From NCBI RefSeq assembly GCF_003755185.1, contig NZ_RKIC01000013.1:1-64000 (forward strand): 64,000 nucleotides of DNA. Direction: 5' to 3'. The notes under the pieces are model-generated. The model made no database searches. It was not told where the DNA came from and was given only the letters and a program-made list of their open reading frames with translations. The stretch is from Frigoribacterium sp. PhB24 (lineage in GTDB: Bacteria > Actinomycetota > Actinomycetes > Actinomycetales > Microbacteriaceae). A program made the translations under genes and the position numbers. This document shows, in pieces, positions 32,323-40,513 of this stretch. The stretch's first letter is position 1. Each line of letters begins with the position of its first letter.

Positions 32323-34584
32323 TCACGTGATGGTGATGTCCTTCAGAAGGCCGAGCCCGATCAGCAGATCGACGCCCAGGGGCATGCGGTACTGGATGCC
32401 GCCACCCCGTTCCCCGAAAGCCGAGGCTATCGTTCCGGCCTGGACATGGATGTCGTCCCAGCTCATGGTGTACCTGTCCATGATGACGTCCACCGCAGCC
32501 TTGGCGTCGGGATCGGTCGACCGGTCGTATGCACCTCGGATGTCGTTCAGATCGCCGGTCACCTCGTATCTGTGGACCGTGTCCTCGACCCACGGGAGGG
32601 CGCGCCAGCTGTGCGGCACGCTTTCCCCAGACGGAAGGAGCGGAGAGGTGAACCGGCCGTCGCCCGGACCCTCGCGGTCGATGATCGAACCTACGGGGAT
32701 GTCCGGGTCGCGGGCCAGGATCGGGCTACCGTCCGCATGCCGCACGAACCCCTCCTTGGGTGCCAACTTCTCCCACCAAACTTTCCCGTCAGGCCCGAGG
32801 ACGCTGGTGTCGCGAGGTACCTGCCGCTCGATCGGCCATTTGCCCTCGTCCCGGAACACCGCACCCGCCTTGGGGTCCATCACGTCCAGGTAGTCGGCCA
32901 ACTGGTTACGGGTCATCGAGCTACCGTCGATGATCGGGGTGAGGTCCCTCGTCCCCGTGACGTCGGTGATCGGACCCGTCGGGGCGTCCTTGACCGGGGC
33001 TGGCTGAGCGGGGGCGTCGCCGCCTCCCGAGCCACCCGGTCCGGCATCGCCGTCGGCGCGACCGGGCTGCCCGGCCGCGGGGGCGTCGTCGACGTGACCC
33101 GTGCCTCCTGCGTCCTCGCGGACCGGAGGGGCGGACACGTCGTCGCGGACCGGAGGGGCGGACACGTCGTCGCGGACCGGAGGGGCGGACACGTCCTCGC
33201 GGACCGGAGGGGCGGCCACGTCCTCGCGGACCGGAGGGGCCGACGCGTCGTCGCCGCGGACCGGCCCGGGCGTCGTGTCGGGGCCGTCGACCCGCGCGGG
33301 CGGGGGTGCGAGGCCGTCGGAGCGGACGTCGACGACGTCGTCGAGACGGTCGAGCTGCTCGCCGAAGCGCGACGGGGAGTCCGGCCCGCCGGCCGCCGAG
33401 CGGGGGCCGTCGGTCGGCACCCTCAGGCGCTCCGACAGGCCGGTGAAGGCGTGTCCCACGTGTGTCAGGCCGTTGCGCAACGCCGACCCCTCGGGGGCGC
33501 GGAGGCCGGCCCGTTCGACCGCGCCGCCGAGCCGCGCGAGGCCCGACGTCGCCTTCGTCGCACCGACGGCCGCGCCTCCGACCGGGACGAAGAACGACGC
33601 CACACCGAGGGTGGCGAAGGTGCCGGCCGCGACCGGGTCCTCGTCGTACATCTCGGGCGTGCCGACGATGCCCTGCACGACGCCTTCGAGCGTGGAGCGG
33701 TACCAGTCGACCGCAGGCTGAGCGGGCGCCGAATCCGCACCCGGGGGTGCGTACGCCAGCGCGATCGTCGCCGGACTCGTGATCAGGATGGCCCCCAGGC
33801 CCTGCAGCAGGCCGCTCCAGGCCTGCAGGCCGAACTCCTTGGTGACGCCCGTTCCGCCCTGGATGTCCCAGCCGACCAGGGCACCGGCACCGTAGGCCGC
33901 CTCGGCGATGAACATGCCGAGGCCCGTCCCCATCGACTCGGAACAGGTCTTGTGCGGGTCTCCCGGAGCACCGTAGGGCAGGTCCTTCATCGAGTCGAGC
34001 TGCTCGGCCGTGAACGCGACCTGCTCGGGGAAGCACATCGGGTCGGTGCGCAACGCGTTGATGCCGTTCTCGCACTCGGCGCGGGCGGCGTCGATCTTGG
34101 CGACCTCGGCGTTCACCTCGCCGAGCAGCTCGTCGTTGCGGTTGCGAGAAGGGATGTGGTCGTACCACTCGACGGTGACCTCGTCGGGCCCGCTCGAGAT
34201 GTACGAGTTGTAGCTCTCGGTGCTGTAGGTGACGCCGCCGGACACCTCGGCGTTGAAGGCCTCGGCCTCGGTGACGAGCTCCTTCAGCCGCGCGACCGGC
34301 GCGGCGACGGCGCTTGCCAGGTCGTCGAGCAGCGTCGCGACCTTGCCGAACGTGTCGCCGAGGGTCTGCGTGCTCGTGCCGACCGGGTCCATGGCGACGA
34401 ACAACTGCTCGGCTTCGGGCGCCGCGTAGACACCCGACAACCCGGACCACGACGTGACGACCCCCGCACCCTGCTCGGCGATCGCGGTCGCCGTGCTGCG
34501 GAAGGTCGCGGCGGACCCCGAGATCGCGGCCGCGTCGATGGTGACGCCGGGGATCGCTCCGGGGACGATCAGCGAGGGGCTCAT
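32323..34584 (-). CDS. Polymorphic toxin: WXG-like N-terminus and TNT-type NAD-glycohydrolase C-terminus
   Basis: A 753-residue protein. Residues 1-110 form a helical WXG100-like module with WSG in TSWSGLSGVYAAPEA, pointing to type VII secretion. Residues 120-400 include a cysteine-containing region and hydrophobic helices. Residues about 440-500 are a proline-rich linker with five SAPPVRDDV-type repeats. The last 190 residues match the TNT fold: WWEKLAPKEGF, IPVGSIIDREGPGDGRF, SWRALP, VHRYEV and GGGIQYRMP, the last holding the conserved Gln. TNT domains hydrolyse NAD(P)+ in target cells. The start overlaps the previous gene's stop (ATGA). The toxin tip has lower GC than the N-terminal part, typical of exchanged tips. 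Confidence 0.85.
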   Translation of the reverse strand: MSPSLIVPGAIPGVTIDAAAISGSAATFRSTATAIAEQGAGVVTSWSGLSGVYAAPEAEQLFVAMDPVGTSTQTLGDTFGKVATLLDDLASAVAAPVARLKELVTEAEAFNAEVSGGVTYSTESYNSYISSGPDEVTVEWYDHIPSRNRNDELLGEVNAEVAKIDAARAECENGINALRTDPMCFPEQVAFTAEQLDSMKDLPYGAPGDPHKTCSESMGTGLGMFIAEAAYGAGALVGWDIQGGTGVTKEFGLQAWSGLLQGLGAILITSPATIALAYAPPGADSAPAQPAVDWYRSTLEGVVQGIVGTPEMYDEDPVAAGTFATLGVASFFVPVGGAAVGATKATSGLARLGGAVERAGLRAPEGSALRNGLTHVGHAFTGLSERLRVPTDGPRSAAGGPDSPSRFGEQLDRLDDVVDVRSDGLAPPPARVDGPDTTPGPVRGDDASAPPVREDVAAPPVREDVSAPPVRDDVSAPPVRDDVSAPPVREDAGGTGHVDDAPAAGQPGRADGDAGPGGSGGGDAPAQPAPVKDAPTGPITDVTGTRDLTPIIDGSSMTRNQLADYLDVMDPKAGAVFRDEGKWPIERQVPRDTSVLGPDGKVWWEKLAPKEGFVRHADGSPILARDPDIPVGSIIDREGPGDGRFTSPLLPSGESVPHSWRALPWVEDTVHRYEVTGDLNDIRGAYDRSTDPDAKAAVDVIMDRYTMSWDDIHVQAGTIASAFGERGGGIQYRMPLGVDLLIGLGLLKDITIT
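33118..33249 (-). repeat. 27-bp tandem repeat in the toxin gene
   Basis: Five near-identical copies of a 27-base unit containing GCGGACCGGAGGGGCGGAC encode the nine-residue repeat SAPPVRDDV/SAPPVREDV in the linker between the secretion part and the toxin tip. Confidence 0.92.
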
Positions 34585-34973
34585 CCCGGCACCCCCGGGG
34601 TCGACGCGGGCGGGATGCCGGCGGCGCTCTGCTCGTTCGCCAGGGCGGGCGCCTGGGACGCGGCCGTCACCGCGGCGGACTGCGCGTTCGCCGCCATCTC
34701 CTCGTCGCCGGCCACGTAGGCGATCGTCGCCTCGGCAGCACCGGCGCCGCAGGAGTCGATGCGGTTCACGACCGACGTGAGGGTCGTCGTCTGGGACTCG
34801 ATCAATCCGAACACGGCGTTGGCGACGCCGACGAGCAGGTCGCCGACGCCGCCGCTCAGTTCCTCGTGGCCGGTCGCGAGACCCTCGGCCGCCGTGCCGA
34901 GGTCGCCGGCCGAGACCTGGACGTCGGCCAGGATCGCCTGCACCCCGCTGGGCGAGATCGACCACGAACTCAT
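34581..34973 (-). CDS. Small secreted-type helical protein (resembles DUF6507)
   Basis: A 130-residue protein. SSWSISPSGVQAILADVQ opens with an aromatic segment, then long helices, a single Cys, and AYVAGDEEMAANAQ, which I associate with the DUF6507 family found beside type VII-linked toxins. It ends in a proline-rich tail. It overlaps both neighbours by ATGA, so it is made in step with the toxin and may be its secretion partner. Confidence 0.65.
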   Translation of the reverse strand: MSSWSISPSGVQAILADVQVSAGDLGTAAEGLATGHEELSGGVGDLLVGVANAVFGLIESQTTTLTSVVNRIDSCGAGAAEATIAYVAGDEEMAANAQSAAVTAASQAPALANEQSAAGIPPASTPGVPG

Positions 34974-35404
34974 GCGCCTGCTCCCTCGTTCGTCGTCGAC
35001 GGCGACACGGTCGCCGGCGTCGCCGGCGTCGCGGGCGTCGCGGGCGCCGCGGTCGCGGGCCTCGGCCCGCCCGGCACCGCCTCGACGACGACCCGGCCCC
35101 CGGTGTTGCGGACGAGCGCCTGGACGACCGCGTCGGACACCGGGTCGGTGCCCGGCGCGTACGCCTCGGTCAGCCAGCTGCCCGCCTCGACGTCCACCCC
35201 GAGCAGGACGGACGCGTCGGCCGGGTCCTCGACGTACGTGCTGCGCACGATGGCCAGCACGAGTCCGTCGTCGGTCGCGATCTGCAGCCCGCCGCCCTTC
35301 CAGAGCTTGCCCAGGCCGAGGTACGGGTCGACTTCGGCGGCCGCACGGGCGCCGTCGACGGCGGTCACGGGACCGGGCGTCACCACGGTGTACTCACGAG
35401 GCAC
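34970..35404 (-). CDS. Hypothetical protein of the toxin operon
   Basis: A 144-residue soluble protein with a well-ordered N-terminal 110 residues (YTVVTPGPVTAVDGARAA, VVVEAVPGG) and a C-terminal run of PAT/AATPATPAT repeats coded by a 9-bp GTCGCGGGC-like repeat. No family is recognised. It overlaps the next gene by ATGA and the previous one by 11 bases, so it belongs to the toxin operon. Confidence 0.6.
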   Translation of the reverse strand: MPREYTVVTPGPVTAVDGARAAAEVDPYLGLGKLWKGGGLQIATDDGLVLAIVRSTYVEDPADASVLLGVDVEAGSWLTEAYAPGTDPVSDAVVQALVRNTGGRVVVEAVPGGPRPATAAPATPATPATPATVSPSTTNEGAGA

Positions 35405-36521
35405 GGCGCACCCCCGGCGGGGTCATCGCGGCGAGGATCTCGTCGGCACCGACGACGTCGACCGCGTCGGCGAAACGCTGCCAGCGGGCGGCGGCGGCGG
35501 CACCGTCGTCAGCACCCGCACCGGCGCCGGCATCACCGGCCGGCCCCTCGTCGAACGACACGAGCACCGACGGCGTCCGCGACGACCCGAGCACCCGTCC
35601 GCCCACCCGACGGACGAGACCCTCGACGTCCAGGTGCATGCCCCGCACGCTCCGGGCCCCGATGACGGCGGCCACCGGCTGCGGCGCCACCCGGTCGTGG
35701 GCGGACACCGTCGCGTCGGCCCGGCCGGACATCGACCACGCCGTGGCCAGGAGGACCTGCTGTCGGCCGGCCACGTCGGCGAGGGCGTCCGCGACGACAC
35801 CCGGGGCGACGGCACCGGTCACGACGATCCGGGTCTCCTCGACGACCCCGTCGTCGCTGCGCGAGACGCGCACCCACCCGCGGTACCTCGGCCCTGAGGC
35901 GTCGCCGCCGGCCACGTGGAACCGTGTCTCGGACGGCATGCGGCTGCGCGCCGCGGCGGTGAAGAAGTCACGGTCCCAGATCGCGGTGGCCGGCTCGGTC
36001 GTCCCCCAGAGGGTCCGTGTGCCGGGTGCGAGGGCCTCGACGAGTCGTTCGAGGGTCCCACCGAGCCGGGCCTCGGCCCTCGCCCGGTGATGCGTGACGA
36101 CGGCGAGTTGCGTCCAGGGGACGGCGTCGGGGTCGACCGAGCGCCCTGCGTCGAGTCGGACCGCCGACGGGGCCTCGTCGCGTGGCAGCGGGTAGCCGTC
36201 CTCGGTCACGCCGAGCCCGTGCGCCGGCGACCGCAGCGGCTCGAGCGTGACCGCCCGACGCAGCGAACCGTCGGAGGCGCGGGTCAGCCAGACCCCGCCG
36301 AGGACGTCGAGCAGATGGAACAGCGAGTACGTGAGCCGCGACTCCGGGCCCGTGACGAGCGCGACGCGGGTACCGAACTCGGCACAGTCGACGAAGAGGG
36401 CCGAGAGGCCGCTCGACACCCCGACCACGGGCTTGCTCGACCGCGACTCGACCCACCCGGGCCCGTGCGTGTCGAGCAGGGGGTGCAGCAGCTTCACGGA
36501 TGTCGTGGCATCGTCGGTCAT
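35394..36521 (-). CDS. DUF6177-like protein, first gene of the toxin operon
   Basis: A 375-residue cytoplasmic protein with VALVTGPESRLTYSLFHLL, a central QLAVVTHHRARAEARLGGTLE and RTLWGTTEPATAIWDRD. This pattern fits DUF6177, seen next to actinobacterial type VII-like gene sets; I hold the family name with moderate confidence. The alanine/glycine-rich stretch near residue 335 is low-complexity. It leads a tightly overlapping operon of four genes ending in the toxin. No core type VII ATPase or membrane gene lies in the window. Confidence 0.65.
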   Translation of the reverse strand: MTDDATTSVKLLHPLLDTHGPGWVESRSSKPVVGVSSGLSALFVDCAEFGTRVALVTGPESRLTYSLFHLLDVLGGVWLTRASDGSLRRAVTLEPLRSPAHGLGVTEDGYPLPRDEAPSAVRLDAGRSVDPDAVPWTQLAVVTHHRARAEARLGGTLERLVEALAPGTRTLWGTTEPATAIWDRDFFTAAARSRMPSETRFHVAGGDASGPRYRGWVRVSRSDDGVVEETRIVVTGAVAPGVVADALADVAGRQQVLLATAWSMSGRADATVSAHDRVAPQPVAAVIGARSVRGMHLDVEGLVRRVGGRVLGSSRTPSVLVSFDEGPAGDAGAGAGADDGAAAAARWQRFADAVDVVGADEILAAMTPPGVRRAS

Positions 36522-36636
36522 GGCTTCCCCCCGGTAGCGGCGACGTCCATCGTACGGCTCCGCGCCCTCGGGCGCGGTCCGCCGAACGCCCCACGCATCC
36601 GTACCCCGACGACCGGCCCGAGCCTAAACTCGGACG

Positions 36637-37368
36637 ATGTCTTCGTCAGCCACCGACCAGCACCGCCTCGACCGACGGCGACGGGTACGGAGGCACGGCA
36701 CGTTCGCCGCCGTGCTCGTGGTCGGGCTGGTCGTGATGGCCGGGGCGGCGTACCTCTTCTCGGACGTGTACGCCGCGGTCACCGACGACGAGAGCATCGC
36801 GCTGCTCGATCAGCCGACCCTGCGTCTGGCCATGGAGGCGCGCTCCCCCTGGCTGGACACCGCCCTGACCGTCTACACGAACGTCGCCGGCGTGATCGCC
36901 CTGCCGATCCTGGGGCTGCTGGTGGTCGTCGTGCTCGCCGTCCGCCGCCGGGAGTGGGTCCCGGTCGTGCTCGGCCTGTCGGCGGGGGCCGGCTCGTTGC
37001 TGATGACCCAGGCCGGCAAAGAGCTCTTCGGTCGGGACCGCCCGCCGATGTCGGACGCGGTGCCGCCGTACGAGACGAGCGCGTCGTTCCCGTCGGGGCA
37101 CACCCTGAACGCCACGGTCGTCGTCGGTGTCGTCGCCTACCTGCTGGTGCTGCGGCAGACCCGGCGGTCGATGAGAGCACTGACCATCTCGGCGGCTGCC
37201 GTGTTCGCCCTGACGATCGGCCTCAGCCGCGTGTACCTCGGGCACCACTGGCTGACCGACGTGGTGGCCGCGTGGCTGCTGGCCCTGGCCTGGCTGGCGG
37301 TGCTGGTGATCGCGCACCGCCTGTGGCTGCGTCTCGACCAGCCGCCTCGGAGGGAAGAGAGCGAGTGA
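36637..37368 (+). CDS. PAP2-family membrane phosphatase
   Basis: A 243-residue protein with about six membrane segments and the three phosphatase motifs KELFGRDRP, SFPSGH and SRVYLGHHWLTD. It should dephosphorylate a lipid phosphate (phosphatidate or undecaprenyl diphosphate) at the outer membrane face. The ATG lies five bases after TAAACT, suggesting leaderless transcription. Its last three codons overlap the 3' end of the tRNA-Gly gene on the opposite strand. Confidence 0.9.
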   Translation: MSSSATDQHRLDRRRRVRRHGTFAAVLVVGLVVMAGAAYLFSDVYAAVTDDESIALLDQPTLRLAMEARSPWLDTALTVYTNVAGVIALPILGLLVVVVLAVRRREWVPVVLGLSAGAGSLLMTQAGKELFGRDRPPMSDAVPPYETSASFPSGHTLNATVVVGVVAYLLVLRQTRRSMRALTISAAAVFALTIGLSRVYLGHHWLTDVVAAWLLALAWLAVLVIAHRLWLRLDQPPRREESE

Positions 37369-37430
37369 CGGGAATCGAACCCGCGCTATCAGCTTGGGAA
37401 GCTGAAGTTCTACCATTGAACTACACTCGC
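37360..37430 (-). tRNA. tRNA-Gly, anticodon CCC
   Basis: The minus strand reads GCGAGTG at the 5' end and CACTCGC at the 3' end (7-bp acceptor stem), with a T-arm GGGTTCGATTCCC and an anticodon stem TCAGC/GCTGA around the loop TTCCCAA. The 71-base length, anticodon CCC and U discriminator fit tRNA-Gly. CCA is not encoded. TATAGT on the minus strand at 37462-37457 is a good -10 box about 27 bases upstream. Confidence 0.95.
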
Positions 37431-37468
37431 GCGGCGCCTCGAGGGCGCGTCAGACCACTATAGCGGCC

Positions 37469-37527
37469 CGCGCCTCCTGTGCTCCCCGTGCCCTGCCGAG
37501 CGTGTGGCACCGCCGGCAGGAGGCGCG
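37469..37527. repeat. Inverted pair of the interspersed word in the tRNA promoter region
   Basis: CGCGCCTCCTG at 37469-37479 and CAGGAGGCGCG at 37517-37527 face each other across 37 bases. The first copy fills most of the space expected between the -35 and -10 of the tRNA-Gly promoter. Confidence 0.8.
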
Positions 37528-37528
37528 C

Positions 37529-38041
37529 TCAGGCCCCGGTCGCGACCGAGACGATGCGCAGGTCGACCGAGGCCGGCGGAACGGGCTCCCCGCTCACCCG
37601 GTCGAGCAGCGCCTGGGCGACCGCACGGGCCACGAGCGGCCCGGAGCCGCTCTCGTCGACCGCGATGTCGAGGGTGATGCGGGTCTCGAGGTCGGCCACG
37701 GCGATGCCCACGACCGGCACGGGCCGCCCGGGGGCCGCGGCCGCGGCGGCCTCGACCGAGGACGGGTCGGCGCGCTCGGCGTCGGGCACGTCGGGCGCCG
37801 GCGGGGCGCCCGACGCGGCGGCGACCGAGTCGTCGCTCTGCACGGTGGAGCCCACGACCCCTCCGCCACCGACGACGGTGCTCAGCCCCTGCAGGGCCGA
37901 CCGCACGACGCTCCCGAAGCCGGGCCGGGCCCGGACGTGCACGACGCCGTCGACCGACGCCGCGATCTCGCCGAGCTCGGCGGCGAGCAAGGACAGGTCG
38001 GCCGGGCTGATGCGGGCCCGCAGGCCGTCGTCGTCGCTCAT
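37529..38041 (-). CDS. Hypothetical protein of the sigma/Asp23 operon
   Basis: A 170-residue soluble protein with two ordered parts (LSLLAAELGEIAASVDGVVHVRARPG and VVGIAVADLETRITLDIAVD) joined by a low-complexity alanine/proline stretch. The second half has the beta-alpha pattern of Asp23-like proteins. It overlaps the previous gene by ATGA and ends the operon. No signal peptide or membrane segment. Confidence 0.6.
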   Translation of the reverse strand: MSDDDGLRARISPADLSLLAAELGEIAASVDGVVHVRARPGFGSVVRSALQGLSTVVGGGGVVGSTVQSDDSVAAASGAPPAPDVPDAERADPSSVEAAAAAAPGRPVPVVGIAVADLETRITLDIAVDESGSGPLVARAVAQALLDRVSGEPVPPASVDLRIVSVATGA

Positions 38042-38721
38042 GTCGCGCCTCCTCCGCTCTGCAGGTGGACGTCGTCGACGACGACGTCCACGCTCTCGAG
38101 GGTCAGTTCGGTCTGACGGGACAGGCTCGACGACACGGCCGTCCGCACCGCCTCGGCGAGCGCGGGCAGGGGTTCGCCGAACAGGCCGCTGACGACGACC
38201 TCGACCCGGACCAGCGCCCCGGGAACGCCGACGTCGCCGTGGATCGTGCACGAGACGACCAGGGCGCCGTCGACGCCGTCGCCCGCCTCGCGGATGAGCG
38301 CCCGGACGGCGCCCTCGGTGATGTGCAGGGTCGACCGGTCGTCGATCGAGGCGAGCGGGATCTGCCGTCCGGCCCGCGACTCGAGGCGCACGCGGTCCAT
38401 CACGCCCGAGATCCAGCTCGGGTCCGGCGCGGGCGTCGTGGCGGCGTCGGACTCGAGGAGCCGGGCGCCCATGGCCCGGAGGCGCTCGAGGGCGGCGAGC
38501 TGGGCCCTGGCCTCGGGTGACTCCTCGATCTCGGGGTCGTACGGCTGCCGACCGGCGTCGAGGTAGTCGACGAGACGTTCGGGCGAGATGCCGTCGTCGT
38601 CGCCCTCGACGGGCTCGTCGGGCGCGGGGTCGGCCTCGACGGACCCGCTGAGGTCCACGGCCACGTCGGGTGGCGTCGGGTCCTCGTGGGCGTGGTCGGT
38701 GCCGTGTGGACGGTCACTCAT
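38038..38721 (-). CDS. Asp23/Gls24-like envelope stress protein
   Basis: A 227-residue protein. The N-terminal half has an acidic leader, then LVDYLDAGRQPYDPEIEESPEARAQLAALERL, which resembles the helical region of actinobacterial anti-sigma or Asp23-linked proteins. The C-terminal half (LHITEGAVRALI to VDVVVDDV) has the Asp23/Gls24 pattern. It follows an ECF sigma factor with an ATGA overlap and so is probably part of its regulatory circuit. Whether it binds the sigma factor is inference. Confidence 0.65.
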   Translation of the reverse strand: MSDRPHGTDHAHEDPTPPDVAVDLSGSVEADPAPDEPVEGDDDGISPERLVDYLDAGRQPYDPEIEESPEARAQLAALERLRAMGARLLESDAATTPAPDPSWISGVMDRVRLESRAGRQIPLASIDDRSTLHITEGAVRALIREAGDGVDGALVVSCTIHGDVGVPGALVRVEVVVSGLFGEPLPALAEAVRTAVSSSLSRQTELTLESVDVVVDDVHLQSGGGAT

Positions 38722-39272
38722 CGCCAGGCCTCCATCTCGCGGGTCAGGGTCTCTCGGGCCCGGGCGAGCTGCCCCCGGACCGCGGTCACGGTGGCGCCGG
38801 TCCGTTCGGCGATCTCGGTGTACGACTCGCCGCCGACCTCACGCAGCGCCCACACCCGCCGCTGGGCGGCGGGGAGTCGGGCGAGTGCCGCGCGCAGCGC
38901 CTCCATGGCGTCGTTCGACGCCGCCTGGCGTTCCGGATCGGTCGTCGGCGTCGCCGAGGGCAGTTCGAGGTCGTCGACGTCGTCGGTGAGGCGTCGCGAC
39001 CGGATCAGGTCGAAGGCCTTCCGTGACACGATGCGCATCATCCAGCCCTTGGCCGCGGCGGGCGTCTGCAGGGTCGGCAGTTCACGCCAGATCGTGATCG
39101 ACGCCTCCTGCACCGCGTCGGTCGCGTCGGCTCGTGAGCCGGTCAACCGGGTGGCGTAGGCCGTCATCAGCCCGAGGTGCCGCCGCAGCAGCACCTCGAA
39201 GGCCCGCTCGTCCCCCTCGGCGGCACGTGACGCGAGCACGGCGTCGGAGGCCTCGGTCAGGTCTGCCGACAT
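38718..39272 (-). CDS. ECF-type RNA polymerase sigma factor
   Basis: A 184-residue sigma factor. Region 2 has GLMTAYATRLTGSRADATDAVQE and the -10-recognising helix around GWMMRIVSRKAFDLIRSRR; region 4 has ALARLPAAQRRVWALREVGGESYTEI. ATG 39272 follows GAGGGGG at a suitable distance; a GTG two codons before is possible. It heads an operon with two overlapping genes for Asp23-like proteins, which suggests envelope stress control. The upstream 211-base gap (39273-39483) holds two copies of the interspersed word at 39313 and 39468 facing each other. Confidence 0.9.
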   Translation of the reverse strand: MSADLTEASDAVLASRAAEGDERAFEVLLRRHLGLMTAYATRLTGSRADATDAVQEASITIWRELPTLQTPAAAKGWMMRIVSRKAFDLIRSRRLTDDVDDLELPSATPTTDPERQAASNDAMEALRAALARLPAAQRRVWALREVGGESYTEIAERTGATVTAVRGQLARARETLTREMEAWR

Positions 39273-39483
39273 GCCCACCCCCTCTGGCGCTGCGTCCGAC
39301 CGGCCCCCGGACGAGGAGGCGCGGGTCGCGACCCGTGGAAAAGTACCGACGGGTTCCGTGACGTCCGAACGCCGGAACGCGTCTCATCCCTGGATACACC
39401 GGAACCACCTGAACCGGTACCGGTTCCCCGGCGCGTCGACGGCGCCGACGGCCCCGTGGCCTGACGACCCGCGCCTCCTCGGC

Positions 39484-40464
39484 TCAGCGGACGGCGAGCA
39501 GGATCTTGCCGCTGTGCCCGCCGGACTCCATGCGCTTGTGGGCCGTGGCGACGAACTCGAGCGGGTAGACGCTGTCGAGCACCGGTCGCACCGACCCGGC
39601 CTCGACCAGCGGCCAGACGTGGTCGCGCACCTCGGCCATGATCGCGCGACGTTCGTCGAGCGAGCGGGCGCGCAGCGTGGTCGCCCAGACCCGACCGCGC
39701 TTGGCCATCAGCCGTGACAGGTCGATCGTGGCCGACGCCCCGCCCTGCACGGCGATCACCATGACGCGGCCGTTCACGGCGAGCGCCTCGACGTCGCGGG
39801 CGATGTAGTCGCCACCGACCAGGTCGAGCACGACGTCCACGCCGCGGCCCTCGGTCAGCTCGTCGACGACCGCGACGAAGTCCTCGGTCTTGTAGTCGAT
39901 GCCGCGGGCGGCGCCGAGCTGTTCGCAGAACGACGTCTTGTCGGCCGACCCGGCGGTGGCGTAGACGGTCGAGCCGAGCGCCACGGCCATCTGGATGGCG
40001 ATCGAGCCGACGCCGCTGGCGCCGCCGTGCACGAGAAGGGTCTCGCCCGGTTTCAGCCCGGCGCTCATGAACACGTTCGACCAGACGGTGGCGACGGCCT
40101 CGGGCAGGCCGGCCGCCTCGACCAGGTCGACGCCTCGGGGCAGGGGCAGCACGAGCCCCTCGTCGACCTGCACGCGGTCCGCGTATCCGCCGCCGGGCAG
40201 CAGGGCCACGACGTAGTCGCCGACGGCCGCGGTGGTCACGTGCTCGCCGGTCGCGACGACGGTGCCGCTGACCTCGAGCCCGGGCCAGGACGGCGCCCCG
40301 GCGGGCGACGGGTAGTGGCCCTCGCGCTGGTTCACGTCGGCTCGGTTGACCCCGGCGGCGGCGACGTCGATCACGACCTCGCGGGGGCCGGGCACCGGCT
40401 CGGCCACCTCGGAGACGACGAGGGCGGAGGGCCCTCCGGGCACGGGGACGGTGATGGCACGCAT
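39484..40464 (-). CDS. Quinone oxidoreductase-like medium-chain dehydrogenase
   Basis: A 326-residue NAD(P)H-dependent enzyme of the zinc-free quinone reductase (PIG3-like) group. N-terminal AGVNRADVNQREGHYP and the nucleotide-binding GGASGVGSIAIQMA are diagnostic; zinc-ligand cysteines are absent. It probably reduces quinones or enones in the cytoplasm. ATG 40464 begins MRAITVP, the usual start. It is a single gene, divergent from dcd across 49 bases. Confidence 0.9.
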   Translation of the reverse strand: MRAITVPVPGGPSALVVSEVAEPVPGPREVVIDVAAAGVNRADVNQREGHYPSPAGAPSWPGLEVSGTVVATGEHVTTAAVGDYVVALLPGGGYADRVQVDEGLVLPLPRGVDLVEAAGLPEAVATVWSNVFMSAGLKPGETLLVHGGASGVGSIAIQMAVALGSTVYATAGSADKTSFCEQLGAARGIDYKTEDFVAVVDELTEGRGVDVVLDLVGGDYIARDVEALAVNGRVMVIAVQGGASATIDLSRLMAKRGRVWATTLRARSLDERRAIMAEVRDHVWPLVEAGSVRPVLDSVYPLEFVATAHKRMESGGHSGKILLAVR

Positions 40465-40513
40465 GCCTCCATCCTCCCCCCGTGGCCCCCCGCGCGCTGA
40501 CTAGTCTTGTCGC

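Noticed and set aside
33118-33249. Regular repeats that might suggest a CRISPR array
   Set aside because: The 27-bp units are directly adjacent with no spacers and are read in frame as a protein linker.
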